Shown: positions 51,906 to 60,763 of the stretch, piece by piece
How the letters are laid out: every line of letters begins with the position of its first letter
Numbering within the stretch: the stretch's first letter is position 1
Assembly (NCBI GenBank): GCA_026126205.1
Contig: JAHCJP010000002.1
Coordinates: forward strand, 248,001-312,000
Source: Maricaulaceae bacterium
GTDB lineage: Bacteria > Pseudomonadota > Alphaproteobacteria > Caulobacterales > Maricaulaceae
Length of the DNA: 64,000 nucleotides
Reading direction: 5' to 3'
Made by a program: the position numbers and the translations under genes
Notes under the pieces: model-generated
Told to the model about the DNA's origin: nothing
The model's database searches: none
What the model saw: the letters and a program-made list of their open reading frames with translations, nothing else

Positions 51906-51936
51906 CGCGATTCCTCTTTCTCGGGTTCAGGCCGCG

Positions 51937-53175
51937 TCAGACGCGGGACAGCACCAGCGTGCCATTGGCGCCGCCGAAGCCGAAACTGTTGGTCATCGCG
52001 GTCTCGATCTGCGCCGGTTTCGTCTCGGTGACGATCGGCAGCTCCAGCCGCGCGATCTCGGGGTCCATCTCGTCGACATTGATCGACGGGGCGACGAAGC
52101 CGTCCCGCATCATCAGCAGGGTGTAGATCGTCTCCTGCACGCCGGCCGCGCCCAGCGAATGCCCGGTCATCGACTTGGTGGCCGAGATCAGCGGCGCGTT
52201 GTTGCCGAACACCTCTTTCACCGCCTCGGCTTCCTTGATGTCGCCGACGGGGGTGGAGGTGGCGTGGGGGTTCAGATAGTCGATCTTGCGCCCGCCAAGG
52301 CCCGCCATCGCCATGCGCATGGCGCGCGCCGCGCCCTCGCCGGAGGGCGCGACCATGTCGTGCCCGTCCGAGGTGGCGCCATATCCGGTGATCTCGGCGT
52401 AGATCTTCGCGCCGCGCGCCCTGGCGCGCTCATACTCCTCCAGCACCACCACGCCGGCGCCCCCGGCGATGACGAAGCCGTCGCGATTGACGTCGAAGGC
52501 GCGGCTGGCGCGCTGCGGCGTCTCGTTATAACCGGTGGACATGGCGCCCATGGCGTCGAACAGGTTGGACAGCGTCCAGTGCAGCTCCTCGCCGCCGCCG
52601 GCGAACATCACGTCCTGCTTGCCCCACTGGATCTGCTCGGCCGCCGCGCCGATGCAGTGCAGCGAGGTGGTGCAGGCCGAGGAGATGGAATAGCTGAGCC
52701 CCTTGATCCGGAACGGAGTGGCCAGCGTCGCCGAGGCGGTGGAGCTCATCGCCTTCGGCACCGCGAACGGGCCGATGCGGCGCGGACCCTTGTCGCGCGT
52801 GATGTCCGCGGCCTCGACGATCGCCTTGGTCGACGGCCCGCCGGAGCCGATGATCAGCCCGGTGCGTTCGTTCGAGACGTCCGACTCCTCCAGCCCGGCG
52901 TCGGTAATGGCCTGCACCATCGACATCCATGTCCAACCCGAACCGGCGCCCATGAAGCGCATGGCGCGTTTGTCGACATGCTCCGCGGGATCGACGCCGG
53001 GGTCGGCGTGCACCTGGCACTTGAAGCCGAGATCGGCGTAGACCGGCGCGTGCACGACGCCGCAGTAGCCCTCGCGCAGCGATTCGGCCACGGCCTCCGC
53101 GCCGATGCCAATGGCCGAGACGATGCCGATGCCTGTGATCACGACGCGGCGCATCTGGGGGGTGTCCATCATCAT
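51937..53175 (-). CDS. fabB: 3-oxoacyl-[acyl-carrier-protein] synthase I FabB
   Basis: 412 residues from ATG 53175 (GAGGAGCGCCCC before it). The active Cys168 is in '[12 protein letters not shown]', with the His pair in 'HATSTPVGD' and '[12 protein letters not shown]'. The FabB rather than FabF type is supported by '[15 protein letters not shown]' and the fabA neighbour 10 nt upstream. It extends acyl chains, including the cis-unsaturated ones made by FabA. Two further ATGs follow within the first three codons. An upstream in-frame extension lies within fabA and is ignored. Confidence 0.95.
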   Translation of the reverse strand: MMMDTPQMRRVVITGIGIVSAIGIGAEAVAESLREGYCGVVHAPVYADLGFKCQVHADPGVDPAEHVDKRAMRFMGAGSGWTWMSMVQAITDAGLEESDVSNERTGLIIGSGGPSTKAIVEAADITRDKGPRRIGPFAVPKAMSSTASATLATPFRIKGLSYSISSACTTSLHCIGAAAEQIQWGKQDVMFAGGGEELHWTLSNLFDAMGAMSTGYNETPQRASRAFDVNRDGFVIAGGAGVVVLEEYERARARGAKIYAEITGYGATSDGHDMVAPSGEGAARAMRMAMAGLGGRKIDYLNPHATSTPVGDIKEAEAVKEVFGNNAPLISATKSMTGHSLGAAGVQETIYTLLMMRDGFVAPSINVDEMDPEIARLELPIVTETKPAQIETAMTNSFGFGGANGTLVLSRV

Positions 53176-53185
53176 GGGGCGCTCC

Positions 53186-53722
53186 TCAGTCTTGGCCCGC
53201 CTGGCGGGCGAGGTCTTCGGGCTTGAACAGGCCGACGCGCAGGTCTTTCGCCTCGTAGATCTTGCGGCCGTCAGCGAACACGGCGCCATCACCGATCGAC
53301 AGGATCACCGACCGGCGGATCACCCGCTTCATGTCGATCTCGTAGCGCACGGTCTTCACGTCCGGCGTCACCTGGCCAGAGAATTTCACTTCGCCGACGC
53401 CGAGGGCGCGGCCCTTGCCCGGCGAACCCGACCAGCACAGGAAGAACCCCACCAGCTGCCACATCGCGTCCAGCCCCAGGCAGCCCGGCATAACCGGGTC
53501 GCCGGGAAAATGGCATTCGAAGAACCAGCGCTCCGGATCAATGTCCAGTTCGGCCTCGATGCGGCCGCGGCCATAGGCGCCGCCGTCCTCGCTGATATGG
53601 GTGATGCGGTCCATCATCAGCATCGGCGGCGCCGGCAGCTGGGCGTTGCCGGGGCCGAACATTTCGCCGCGCGCGCAGCGCAGCAGGTCTTCATAGGAAA
53701 GCGAGCTGGGACGTTCCGTCAT
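53186..53722 (-). CDS. fabA: 3-hydroxydecanoyl-[ACP] dehydratase/isomerase FabA
   Basis: 178 residues, close to the E. coli length. The catalytic His71 is in '[14 protein letters not shown]' and Asp85 in '[12 protein letters not shown]', matching His70/Asp84 of E. coli. It dehydrates 3-hydroxydecanoyl-ACP and isomerises the product to cis-3, starting anaerobic unsaturated fatty-acid synthesis. It heads the fabA-fabB-fabI run, each gene separated by 10-31 nt. The 82-nt gap to the SH3 gene upstream probably holds the promoter, but no operator is obvious. Confidence 0.96.
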   Translation of the reverse strand: MTERPSSLSYEDLLRCARGEMFGPGNAQLPAPPMLMMDRITHISEDGGAYGRGRIEAELDIDPERWFFECHFPGDPVMPGCLGLDAMWQLVGFFLCWSGSPGKGRALGVGEVKFSGQVTPDVKTVRYEIDMKRVIRRSVILSIGDGAVFADGRKIYEAKDLRVGLFKPEDLARQAGQD

Positions 53723-53804
53723 CAGGTTCCGGCCGGCTGGCGCGGCGCGAAAACAGGCCGCGGACCGCGTCTTTCACCTCCGGCCGGGCGCATCCCGGGC
53801 CGGT

Positions 53805-54341
53805 TCAGCGGCCAGCGGTATCATGCGCGGCGGCGGCGCTCAAGGCGGGCGTCTCGGCCAGTTCGTACGGGTATATCCCCCACAGCCCGGACGTGTCCGC
53901 CCAGCCGCGCAGACCCTGCGCCTCCAGCCGGCACCAGCCGGCGCGGCAGCGCTCCAGCCACAGCACCGCGCCCGGCTCCGCCACCGCCTCTTCCGGCGCG
54001 TCGGCGCGCGGCCGGGCGCGTAACGGCGTCTCGGTCCGCACATACACCGCGCGGCGCCCGGACAGCACGCTCTGGTGCATCCAGGTCACCTCGCCCTCCG
54101 GATCGCGCACCCGGCGCCAGTCCGGAGTTTCGGCGATCACCTCCACCGGCAGGCCGGCGCGGGCGTAGCGCCAGGCGACGGGGTGGGCGCGACTCGGCCC
54201 GATGCGGCCGTTCACGGCGCCGAACTTCAGCGTCACGAATCGCGGCACCGGCTGGCCGGAGGGCGTCGTCTCCGGCGTCGCCGCGGCGGCGGGGGCGGCG
54301 GCGAGTATGAGGAGGAGGGAGAAAAGGATGATGCGGAACAT
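53805..54341 (-). CDS. Secreted SH3-domain protein
   Basis: 178 residues from ATG 54341. A signal peptide ('LFSLLLILAAAPAAAA') is followed by two bacterial SH3-like repeats: about 30-95 ('FVTLKFGAVNGRIGPSR', 'PVEVIAETPDWRRVRDPEG') and 100-165 ('RRAVYVRTETPLRARPR', 'WLERCRAGWCRLEAQG', 'GWADTSGLWGIYPYE'). The sequence follows the alphaproteobacterial SH3/DUF1058 group. Such domains bind peptidoglycan or cell-wall partners in the periplasm. A start at ATG 54359 would add six residues. It is upstream of fabA on the same strand but separated by 82 nt. Confidence 0.83.
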   Translation of the reverse strand: MFRIILFSLLLILAAAPAAAATPETTPSGQPVPRFVTLKFGAVNGRIGPSRAHPVAWRYARAGLPVEVIAETPDWRRVRDPEGEVTWMHQSVLSGRRAVYVRTETPLRARPRADAPEEAVAEPGAVLWLERCRAGWCRLEAQGLRGWADTSGLWGIYPYELAETPALSAAAAHDTAGR

Positions 54342-54446
54342 GTTCAAGCCATGCGCCATGCATGGTGAAAGGGGGGTAAACGGAATGTTTCTGGACGGGC
54401 GCGCCGGCGGCGGCGATGCTGTCCCGCCTGACAAGGGGAGATCGCC

Positions 54447-55325
54447 ATGACATTCCGCTGCATCCTGCCCGCCGCGGCGCTCGCCGCATTACTCGCCACA
54501 CCCGCCGCGGCGCAACGCGAACTGACCGTTGAGACCACGGAGCTGCGCGGCGGAATCGTGATGGTCAATTCCGGCATCGCCGGCAATCTCGCCGTGCTGC
54601 CGGGACCGGACGGGGTGCTGGTGATCGACAATCACCTGCCCGACACCGGCCCGGCGACCGAGGCGGCGATCGCGGACATCGCCGGAACCGGCGTGCCGCG
54701 CTTCATCCTCAACACCCACTGGCACGGCGACCATACCGGCGGCAATCATCATTTCGCGCACCAGGGAACGGCTATCGCCGCGCATCATAATGTGCGCGAA
54801 CGGTTGCTGGCCGCGGCGGCGGAATGGACCGAGGCCGACGGCGCCCTGCCGATCATCACCTTCGGCCACGACCTGACCTTTCACATGAACGGCCAGACCG
54901 TGACCGCCACCCACGTTCCCGGCGCCCATACCGATGGCGACGTGATCGTGCATTTCCCCGAGGCCGACGTGATCCATATGGGCGACCTGTTCTTCTCCGG
55001 CCTGTTTCCCTACATCGACCTCGATTCCGGCGGCTCGGTCGCGGGTTATATCGCCGCCCAGCGCCGCGGTCTGGCCATGGCCGGCCCGGACACCTGGATC
55101 ATCCCCGGCCACGGGCCGCTGTCGACGCGCGCCGAACTGGCCGCGGCGGCGGACATGCTGGAGCAGGCGCAACGGCGCGTCGCGGCGCTGGTCGAACAGG
55201 GGCTGAGCCTGGAGGAGGTGATGGACGAAAACCCGCTCGCCGACCTCGGCGAGACCTGGAGCTGGCGCTTCATCACCACCGAAAGGATGACGGCGATTCT
55301 CTATCGCGACGCGGCTTCACAATAA
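54447..55325 (+). CDS. Secreted metallo-beta-lactamase-fold hydrolase
   Basis: 292 residues. Signal peptide 1-22 ('ALLATPAAAQ'). The metal site is 'HWHGDHTGG' (His91, His93, Asp95, His96), with later His in 'VPGAHTDGD', Asp/His in 'VIHMGDLFF' and 'IIPGHGPLST'. That is the full two-metal set. These periplasmic members of the superfamily range from beta-lactamases to lactonases and thiol hydrolases; the closest look is the 'cyclase/quinoprotein-type' hydrolases, and no lactam-specific feature is visible. It is divergent from the SH3 gene, with 'GGGGAGATCGCC' before the ATG. The S9 peptidase follows 64 nt later. Confidence 0.87.
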   Translation: MTFRCILPAAALAALLATPAAAQRELTVETTELRGGIVMVNSGIAGNLAVLPGPDGVLVIDNHLPDTGPATEAAIADIAGTGVPRFILNTHWHGDHTGGNHHFAHQGTAIAAHHNVRERLLAAAAEWTEADGALPIITFGHDLTFHMNGQTVTATHVPGAHTDGDVIVHFPEADVIHMGDLFFSGLFPYIDLDSGGSVAGYIAAQRRGLAMAGPDTWIIPGHGPLSTRAELAAAADMLEQAQRRVAALVEQGLSLEEVMDENPLADLGETWSWRFITTERMTAILYRDAASQ

Positions 55326-55389
55326 CGCTTTCAACCCGGTTGCGGCGCATTTATCCTGCACGCTGACGCCGCAGCGAGGGGGAAGCAGC

Positions 55390-57513
55390 ATGCGGAAGTT
55401 GTTGAGAGTCGCCGCCTTACTGGCACTGGCGGCGCTGGGCGCCCCTGCGGGCGCTGCGCAATACGGACAGGCTGCAGAGCCTCTACCGTTACGTAATTAT
55501 CTAGCTCCAGCCCAGCAATTCTCCCCCCAGCTATCACCCTCGGGCCGCTATCTCGCCTACTTCCAGATGCGTCCCGCCCGCGACGGCGGCGACCTGCTGG
55601 TGGTGCGCGATCTCGACGCGCCGGACCCGGCCGCCGCCAGCCGCGCCGCCGGGTTCGACGTGGCGGAGATCCGCTGGCTGCAGTGGGCCAGCGAGGAGCG
55701 GCTGCTGGTCGGCGTTTCGGCGCGCGTCGACGTGCGCGTGGGCGGCACACGCCATGTCGTCGAGGTGCCGATGACCCGGGTGCTGTCGATCCGCCGCGAG
55801 GCGCTGACCCAGCCCGTGGTGCTGATGCAGGAGGAAAGCCGCCGCATGGCCGGCGCGATCTACAACCTGCGGCTGGCGACAGTGACCGATTTCCTGCCCA
55901 ATGATCCCGACCATGTGCTGATGCCGGCGCGCCGCGGCCGCATGCTGCACCTGTTCCGGGTCAACCTGGCCACCGGCGCGTCCGAGCTGGTCGAGCGCGG
56001 CAGCGCCCTGACGCTTGGCTGGCACGCCGACGCCTCCGGACGGCCGGTGATGCGCGTCGATAGGTCCGACAGCGGGCGCCGGGTGTTCGTGTATCTGCGG
56101 GAAGGCGCGACGGACCGCTGGCGCCGGGTCTCGGATTTCCGCATCAACGAGTTGTCGAACGCCGCGCAGCAATTCACCTGGGCCGGCCAGTCCGGCGATT
56201 CCGGCCAGGTCTATGTGCAGACCCGTCCGCAAGGCGCTGACCGTTCGGGCATTTATCTCTATGACATCAACCAGGGCCAGATCCTGCGCCAGGCGGCCGA
56301 ACACCCGCAGGTCGACATCAGCCGGCCGCTGATCGATTCCCATACCGGCCGCTATGCGGGGTATTTCTTTATCGATGACCGGCTGCGCTTTCACTATCTG
56401 AACCCGGCGCTGCGCGCCCATTACGAAGGGCTGGAGGAGTTTTTCGCCGGCGAGGCCTCGGTGGTCCCGGTCGCGGCGCGCGGCGCGCGGATGCTGGTCT
56501 ATGTCTCCGGCCCGCAGGAGCCGGGGGTCTATTATCTCTACGACATGGCCGCGGGCTCGATCGAGCCGCTGCTGAACAGCATGCCGGCGCTGCAGCCGGA
56601 ACGGCTGGCGCCGGTGCGCATCGTCCGCTATCCGGCCCGCGACGGGCTGCAGATCACCGGTTATCTCACCGAGCCGCCCGGGGGCGCCGGGCCGCACACG
56701 CCGCTGGTGGTGATGCCGCATGGCGGGCCGGAATCGCGCGATATGTATGATTTCGACCCGCTGGCCCAGGTCATCGCCTCGCGCGGCTATGCGGTGTTTC
56801 AGCCGAATTTCCGCGGCTCCTCCGGCTATGGCCGCGCCTTCGCCACCGCCGGTTTCCGGCAATGGGGCGGCGCCATGCAGAACGACGTCACCGACGGCGT
56901 GCAATGGCTGGCCGCACAGGGCCTCGCCGACCCGCAACGGGTCTGCATCGCCGGGCTGAGCTATGGCGGTTATTCGGCGCTGGCGGGGGCGGCGCTGACG
57001 CCGGACCTGTACCGTTGCGCTGTCGCCGGGGCCGCGGTCACCAACCTGACGGCGTTCATCGACTACTGGCGTGAACGCGACGGGGACGCCCACTATTACT
57101 GGGTGGAGTCGATGGGCGACCCGCGCAGCGACCGCGCGGCGATGGACGCTGCCTCGCCGGTTCACCTGGCTGACCGCATCCGCATTCCGGTGCTGTTGTT
57201 CCACGGCGCCCGCGACGAGACCGTTCCGGTGGCGCAGAGCCGCGAGATGGTGCTGGCGCTGGCGCGCGCCGGGGTGGCGCACCAGTACCGGGAGTATCCG
57301 GGCCTTCGCCACCAGTTCCACGGCCGCGTTGAACAGATGGACGTCGCCCAGCGCATGCTGGCCCTGTTCGACAACACCATCGGCCCGCGCGCCGGGGCGA
57401 CGGACCCGTTCGCCCTGTCAGGCCCCGCGGTTGAACTGCCGCCGCCCGCGGCGGACGACGAGGATTACCCCGAAACCGGCCTGGACGCGGAGGAAGAAGA
57501 GGACGGCGGCTGA
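55390..57513 (+). CDS. S9-family prolyl-oligopeptidase-like peptidase
   Basis: 707 residues. Signal peptide about 1-22 ('LLALAALGAPAGAAQ'). Residues 40-390 are beta-propeller-like WD-type repeats; the catalytic domain runs about 410-660, with nucleophile Ser in 'AGLSYGGYSALAG', Asp in 'FHGARDETVPV' and His in 'LRHQFHGR'. The last 40 residues form an acidic tail ('DDEDYPETGLDAEEEEDGG' in part). It cleaves oligopeptides, often after Pro or Ala, in the periplasm. It ends with a 49-nt overlap on the convergent ThiF/MoeB gene. ATG 55390 follows 'GAGGGGGAAGCAGC'. Confidence 0.9.
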   Translation: MRKLLRVAALLALAALGAPAGAAQYGQAAEPLPLRNYLAPAQQFSPQLSPSGRYLAYFQMRPARDGGDLLVVRDLDAPDPAAASRAAGFDVAEIRWLQWASEERLLVGVSARVDVRVGGTRHVVEVPMTRVLSIRREALTQPVVLMQEESRRMAGAIYNLRLATVTDFLPNDPDHVLMPARRGRMLHLFRVNLATGASELVERGSALTLGWHADASGRPVMRVDRSDSGRRVFVYLREGATDRWRRVSDFRINELSNAAQQFTWAGQSGDSGQVYVQTRPQGADRSGIYLYDINQGQILRQAAEHPQVDISRPLIDSHTGRYAGYFFIDDRLRFHYLNPALRAHYEGLEEFFAGEASVVPVAARGARMLVYVSGPQEPGVYYLYDMAAGSIEPLLNSMPALQPERLAPVRIVRYPARDGLQITGYLTEPPGGAGPHTPLVVMPHGGPESRDMYDFDPLAQVIASRGYAVFQPNFRGSSGYGRAFATAGFRQWGGAMQNDVTDGVQWLAAQGLADPQRVCIAGLSYGGYSALAGAALTPDLYRCAVAGAAVTNLTAFIDYWRERDGDAHYYWVESMGDPRSDRAAMDAASPVHLADRIRIPVLLFHGARDETVPVAQSREMVLALARAGVAHQYREYPGLRHQFHGRVEQMDVAQRMLALFDNTIGPRAGATDPFALSGPAVELPPPAADDEDYPETGLDAEEEEDGG

Positions 57514-58274
57514 CCCCCGCAAACCGGACAGGCGGGGTCGGGCTTCAGCCGCGCCACCCGCGCCTGCCCGGACAGTCCGTCATAGAACAGCACCCGCCCG
57601 GCCAGCGGCGTGCCGGCGCGGACGATCCATTTCAGCGCCTCCAGCGCCATCATTGATCCGATCACCCCGGTCAGCGGCCCGGCGACGCCGGCGCGGGCGC
57701 AGGTCTCGGCCTCTGGCGGAACCTGCGGCACCAGGCAGCGATAGCAGGGGGCGCGGTCCTTCAGCGCCAGCCCCTTCGTCAGCCCCGCCGCGAACACCGC
57801 CACCTGCCCGTCCCAGCGCCCCAGCGCGCCGGAGACCAGGGCAATCCCCTCGTCATAACAGGCCTGGTTGACGATGAAGCGGGTTTCGAAATCGTCGGTG
57901 CCGTCCAGCACCAGGTCATGGCCGCGGATCAGTTCGCGGGCGTTATCCGCTGTCACCGCCTCCGCCCGCGCCGTTACCTCGCAGTGTGGATTCAGCGCCG
58001 CCAGCGCCGCTTTCGCGGCTTCGGCCTTGCCTGCACCGGTATCGGCCGTGCGGTAGAGGATCTGGCGCTGCAGGTTGTCGAGGCTGACCCGGTCCGGGTC
58101 GGCGATGGTCAGCGCCCCCGTTCCCGCCGCGGCCAGGTACATCGCCGCCGGACAGCCCAGTCCGCCGGCGCCGGTGATGAACACCCGCGCCGCGGCCAGC
58201 CTTTGCTGGCCCGGCCCGCCGATCTCGCGCAGCAGCAAATGGCGGGCGAAACGTTCTGGGTCTATCGCGCTCAT
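57465..58274 (-). CDS. ThiF/MoeB/HesA-family adenylyltransferase
   Basis: 269 residues. The E1-like core: 'VFITGAGGLGCPAAMYLAAAG' holds the nucleotide loop, 'LDNLQRQILYR' and 'AKAALAALNPHCEV' follow, and 'LDGTDDFETRFIVNQACYD' is the conserved adenylation region. Two CxxC pairs, 'CYRCL' and 'CPVCGG', bind zinc. It adenylates the C-terminal Gly of a ubiquitin-like sulphur carrier (MoaD, ThiS) for molybdopterin or thiamine synthesis. No rhodanese domain is attached. Which carrier it serves cannot be read: no moa or thi genes are near. It overlaps the 3' end of the S9 gene. Confidence 0.9.
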   Translation of the reverse strand: MSAIDPERFARHLLLREIGGPGQQRLAAARVFITGAGGLGCPAAMYLAAAGTGALTIADPDRVSLDNLQRQILYRTADTGAGKAEAAKAALAALNPHCEVTARAEAVTADNARELIRGHDLVLDGTDDFETRFIVNQACYDEGIALVSGALGRWDGQVAVFAAGLTKGLALKDRAPCYRCLVPQVPPEAETCARAGVAGPLTGVIGSMMALEALKWIVRAGTPLAGRVLFYDGLSGQARVARLKPDPACPVCGGQPPSSSSSASRPVSG

Positions 58275-58371
58275 GGCCGTCCCGATAGCATCGGCGCGCG
58301 CGCCTGTCTCGCCTTCAGGCGCGGTTCAGGCGCCGGCTTGCAGGCTGGCGGACGCTCAAGGGAAAGGGCTT

Positions 58372-58803
58372 ATGATGCGGATTGCGGTGATGCTGGTTGC
58401 GGCGGCGGTTTTGGCCGGCTGCGCGACCGTGGAGGGTTACCGGCAGCAGACGGCGCTGTTCGTGGGCCAGCCCTCGGACGCGCTGCTGGTCGAACTGGGG
58501 CCGCCGGTGTCGCGCGAGCCGCTGTCGGGCGGCGGCGAGGTGTGGACCTATTACAGCCAGCAGCACCATTATGTCGCCGGCGGTCCGCGCACCGAGACCC
58601 GCACCCGCACCATCACCTGGCGCGACGACCGCGGACGCCGGCAAAGCCGCACCGAAACCTATGACGTGACGGTTTATGACCCGCCGCGCGAATGGTCCAC
58701 CGACTGCGAAACCCGCTTCGTGATCGGTGCGGACGGCGTGGTGCGCGATTTCCGCTTCGAGGGCGAGGCCTGCCGCGCACCGGAGATACGCGAGGCGCGC
58801 TAG
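58372..58803 (+). CDS. Small lipoprotein of unknown function
   Basis: 143 residues from ATG 58372. The lipobox is 'VLAGC' with Cys17, so it is a lipoprotein, probably retained at the outer membrane (Ala18). Mature parts: 'GQPSDALLVELGPPVSREPL' (read as 'SDALLVELGPP'), 'EVWTYYSQQHHYVAGG', 'RTETYDVTVYDPPREW' and a C-terminal 'CETRFVIGADGVVRDFRFEG' resembling SmpA/OmlA (BamE-like) folds: a short pair of helices then three strands. Two later Cys may form a disulphide. RBS 'AAGGGAAAGGGCTT' precedes the start. Its stop overlaps the convergent LapA gene by 4 nt. Confidence 0.78.
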   Translation: MMRIAVMLVAAAVLAGCATVEGYRQQTALFVGQPSDALLVELGPPVSREPLSGGGEVWTYYSQQHHYVAGGPRTETRTRTITWRDDRGRRQSRTETYDVTVYDPPREWSTDCETRFVIGADGVVRDFRFEGEACRAPEIREAR

Positions 58804-59003
58804 CGCAAGGCGCGTTTCAGCATCCGCGCCAGCAGGCCGCCGGTCAGCGCGCCGATGACGAAGGTCAGCCCCAGCACCGCCGCGCGCGGGGCCTCGAACG
58901 TCCATATCAGAAAGCGCAATTGCACATCGGCGAGGTTCTGCATGGTCAGCACGACAAGCAGAACCACCAGCGCCAGAACGAGAATCTTCACCGCAAGCCG
59001 CAT
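58800..59003 (-). CDS. LapA-domain (DUF1049) small membrane protein
   Basis: 67 residues from ATG 59003, preceded by 'AAGGAGATCAGGCC'. Two membrane helices ('ILVLALVVLLVVLTMQN' and 'AVLGLTFVIGALTGGLLA') flank the conserved 'NLADVQLRFLIWTFEAP' segment of the LapA (YciS) family. In E. coli LapA works with LapB in regulating LpxC turnover and LPS assembly. There is no lapB nearby, and many single-gene members have no proven role. It is convergent with the lipoprotein gene. Confidence 0.85.
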   Translation of the reverse strand: MRLAVKILVLALVVLLVVLTMQNLADVQLRFLIWTFEAPRAAVLGLTFVIGALTGGLLARMLKRALR

Positions 59004-59063
59004 GGCCTGATCTCCTTCCTTCGCTCGCCGCAAAGCCTTGCAGGCGCGGGCGAAGGGGTCAAA

Positions 59064-60707
59064 TCAGCCGTTCTCGGCCAGGGCCTCGGCCCGCGCCGGG
59101 GTGGCGGCGTCGAGCAGGCGGTCGCCCTTGACCATCTGTTCGGTCAGGCGGCGGACATGGCTGAGCGCGTCCAGCGCCGCATCGGCGGCTTCCACCCCCG
59201 CCTCGCCCTGCGCCGCGGCGCGCAGCACCGCGGCCTTGGCGGCCTGATAGGCGGTCTCGAATTCGGCCAGCGCCGCTTCGCGCATCCCCGGGTGTTCCGG
59301 CCCCTCCGGCCCCGCCGATACCGTGATCGCGCGCCGGGAAGCCTTCAGGGTTTCAAGCGCGGCCTCGCGCGCGCCGTCTCCGCCCAGCGCGGCGATGGCG
59401 GCGCGCGCTTCCATCGCCGCCGGGGCCAGCCGCGCCGCCTCCTCGAAATAGCGCCCGACGCGCAGCATCACCGGAAACGCCTCGGCTTCGTCGCGCGGCA
59501 TGCCCTGCATGCGCACCTTGGTGGCGAAATCGGATATCTCGCGCCCCAGCTGGCGGCAGGCGACGGCGCGGCGGGCCAGCGCGCCGCGCGCCCCCGGTTT
59601 CGGCGACAGCGCCAGCGCCGCCAGCGCCGCCGCCTCGTCCTGCAGCCGCGCCAGTTCGGCCCGGATCGCGGGCAGGGCCAGCGCCGGGGTGGCGCGCAGG
59701 GTGCGGTCGAGATGGCGGGGCCGGGCGATGTCGTCTTCGGCGCTGCGGAACAGGCGCTCCAGCCGCGCGGTCAGCAGGCCGGTCAGCGGCAGGGCGACGG
59801 CGACGCCCAGCAGTTTGAACGTGGTGTGGAAAATCGCCAGCACCGCCGCCGGGTTGCCGTCGGCGCCCATGACATGCCCGGCGGCGGCGACCGCCTGCAG
59901 CAGCAGCGGGAACAGCGCCAGCGCCACGGCGGCGGCGAGCAGGTTGAAGGCCACATGCCCGGCGGCGACGCGGCGGGCGTTGGCGGTGGCTGTCAGGGTG
60001 GCGAGAACCGCGGTCGACGTGGTGCCGAGGCTGGCCCCGATCACCGCCGCGGCCGCCGCCGGGACGCCGATCACCCCCTCTATCGCCGCGGTCAGCACGA
60101 TGGCGATCGAGGCCGAGGACGACTGGGTCAGCAGGGTGATGCCGAAGCCGGCGATCAGCGCCAGCGCCAGCGCGCCGGCCCCGCCGCCCGCCGCGGCGGC
60201 GAAGGCCTCGGCCCCGTAGGCGTCGACCAGCCCGGCGAAGGCGGCCTTCAGGATCGTCAGACCGAGGAAGAACAGGCCGAAGCCGGTCAGCGCGTCGCCC
60301 AGACCCTGCAGCCGCTTGCCGGAGGCGGTGAAACGCAGCAACACGCCGGCGGCCAGGATCGGCAGCGCCAGCCGATCGACCGGCAGGCCGACGCCGACCG
60401 CCGCGACCAGCCAGCCGGTCATGGTGGTGCCGACATTGGCACCATAGACCACGCCCAGCGCCCGGCGCAGGTTCAGCACCCCGGCGTTGACGAAGCCGAT
60501 CACCGCGACCAGCACGGCGCTCGACGATTGCAGCACCCCGGTGATCAGCGCCCCGGCGGCCACCCCGCGCAGCGCCGAGGACGTCCAGTCGCGCAGCAGA
60601 TCGCGCAGGCCCCCGCCCGCCGCGGCCTTCAGCCCGTCGGTCATCATCGCCATGGCCAGCATGAACAGCGCCAGCCCGCCGGCGGCGTTGAGGATGATCG
60701 TCAGCAT
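59064..60707 (-). CDS. Na+/phosphate cotransporter (NptA/PhoU-like fusion)
   Basis: 547 residues. About eight membrane helices cover 1-320, with two inverted repeats of the Na/Pi family; the QSS motif occurs as 'GVLQSSSAVLVAV' (helix 2) and 'LTQSSSASIAIV' (second half), and 'GANVGTTMTGWL' matches. The C-terminal part (about 350-535) is helical and PhoU-like. It imports inorganic phosphate with Na+. The gene lies with SulP on the same strand, 56 nt downstream of it, and the ATG at 60707 is the first before the membrane domain. It has no PhoB site I can recognise. Confidence 0.9.
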   Translation of the reverse strand: MLTIILNAAGGLALFMLAMAMMTDGLKAAAGGGLRDLLRDWTSSALRGVAAGALITGVLQSSSAVLVAVIGFVNAGVLNLRRALGVVYGANVGTTMTGWLVAAVGVGLPVDRLALPILAAGVLLRFTASGKRLQGLGDALTGFGLFFLGLTILKAAFAGLVDAYGAEAFAAAAGGGAGALALALIAGFGITLLTQSSSASIAIVLTAAIEGVIGVPAAAAAVIGASLGTTSTAVLATLTATANARRVAAGHVAFNLLAAAVALALFPLLLQAVAAAGHVMGADGNPAAVLAIFHTTFKLLGVAVALPLTGLLTARLERLFRSAEDDIARPRHLDRTLRATPALALPAIRAELARLQDEAAALAALALSPKPGARGALARRAVACRQLGREISDFATKVRMQGMPRDEAEAFPVMLRVGRYFEEAARLAPAAMEARAAIAALGGDGAREAALETLKASRRAITVSAGPEGPEHPGMREAALAEFETAYQAAKAAVLRAAAQGEAGVEAADAALDALSHVRRLTEQMVKGDRLLDAATPARAEALAENG

Positions 60708-60763
60708 GCGATGCGTCCGGCGCGGATCATGGCGTGCAAACTAGCCGCGCGGGCACGGCCTTG

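Noticed and set aside
54447..55325. Reading the metallo-beta-lactamase-fold gene as an antibiotic-resistance gene
   Set aside because: The HxHxDH site defines the broad superfamily only; no feature specific to true class B beta-lactamases was seen, and the context is housekeeping.
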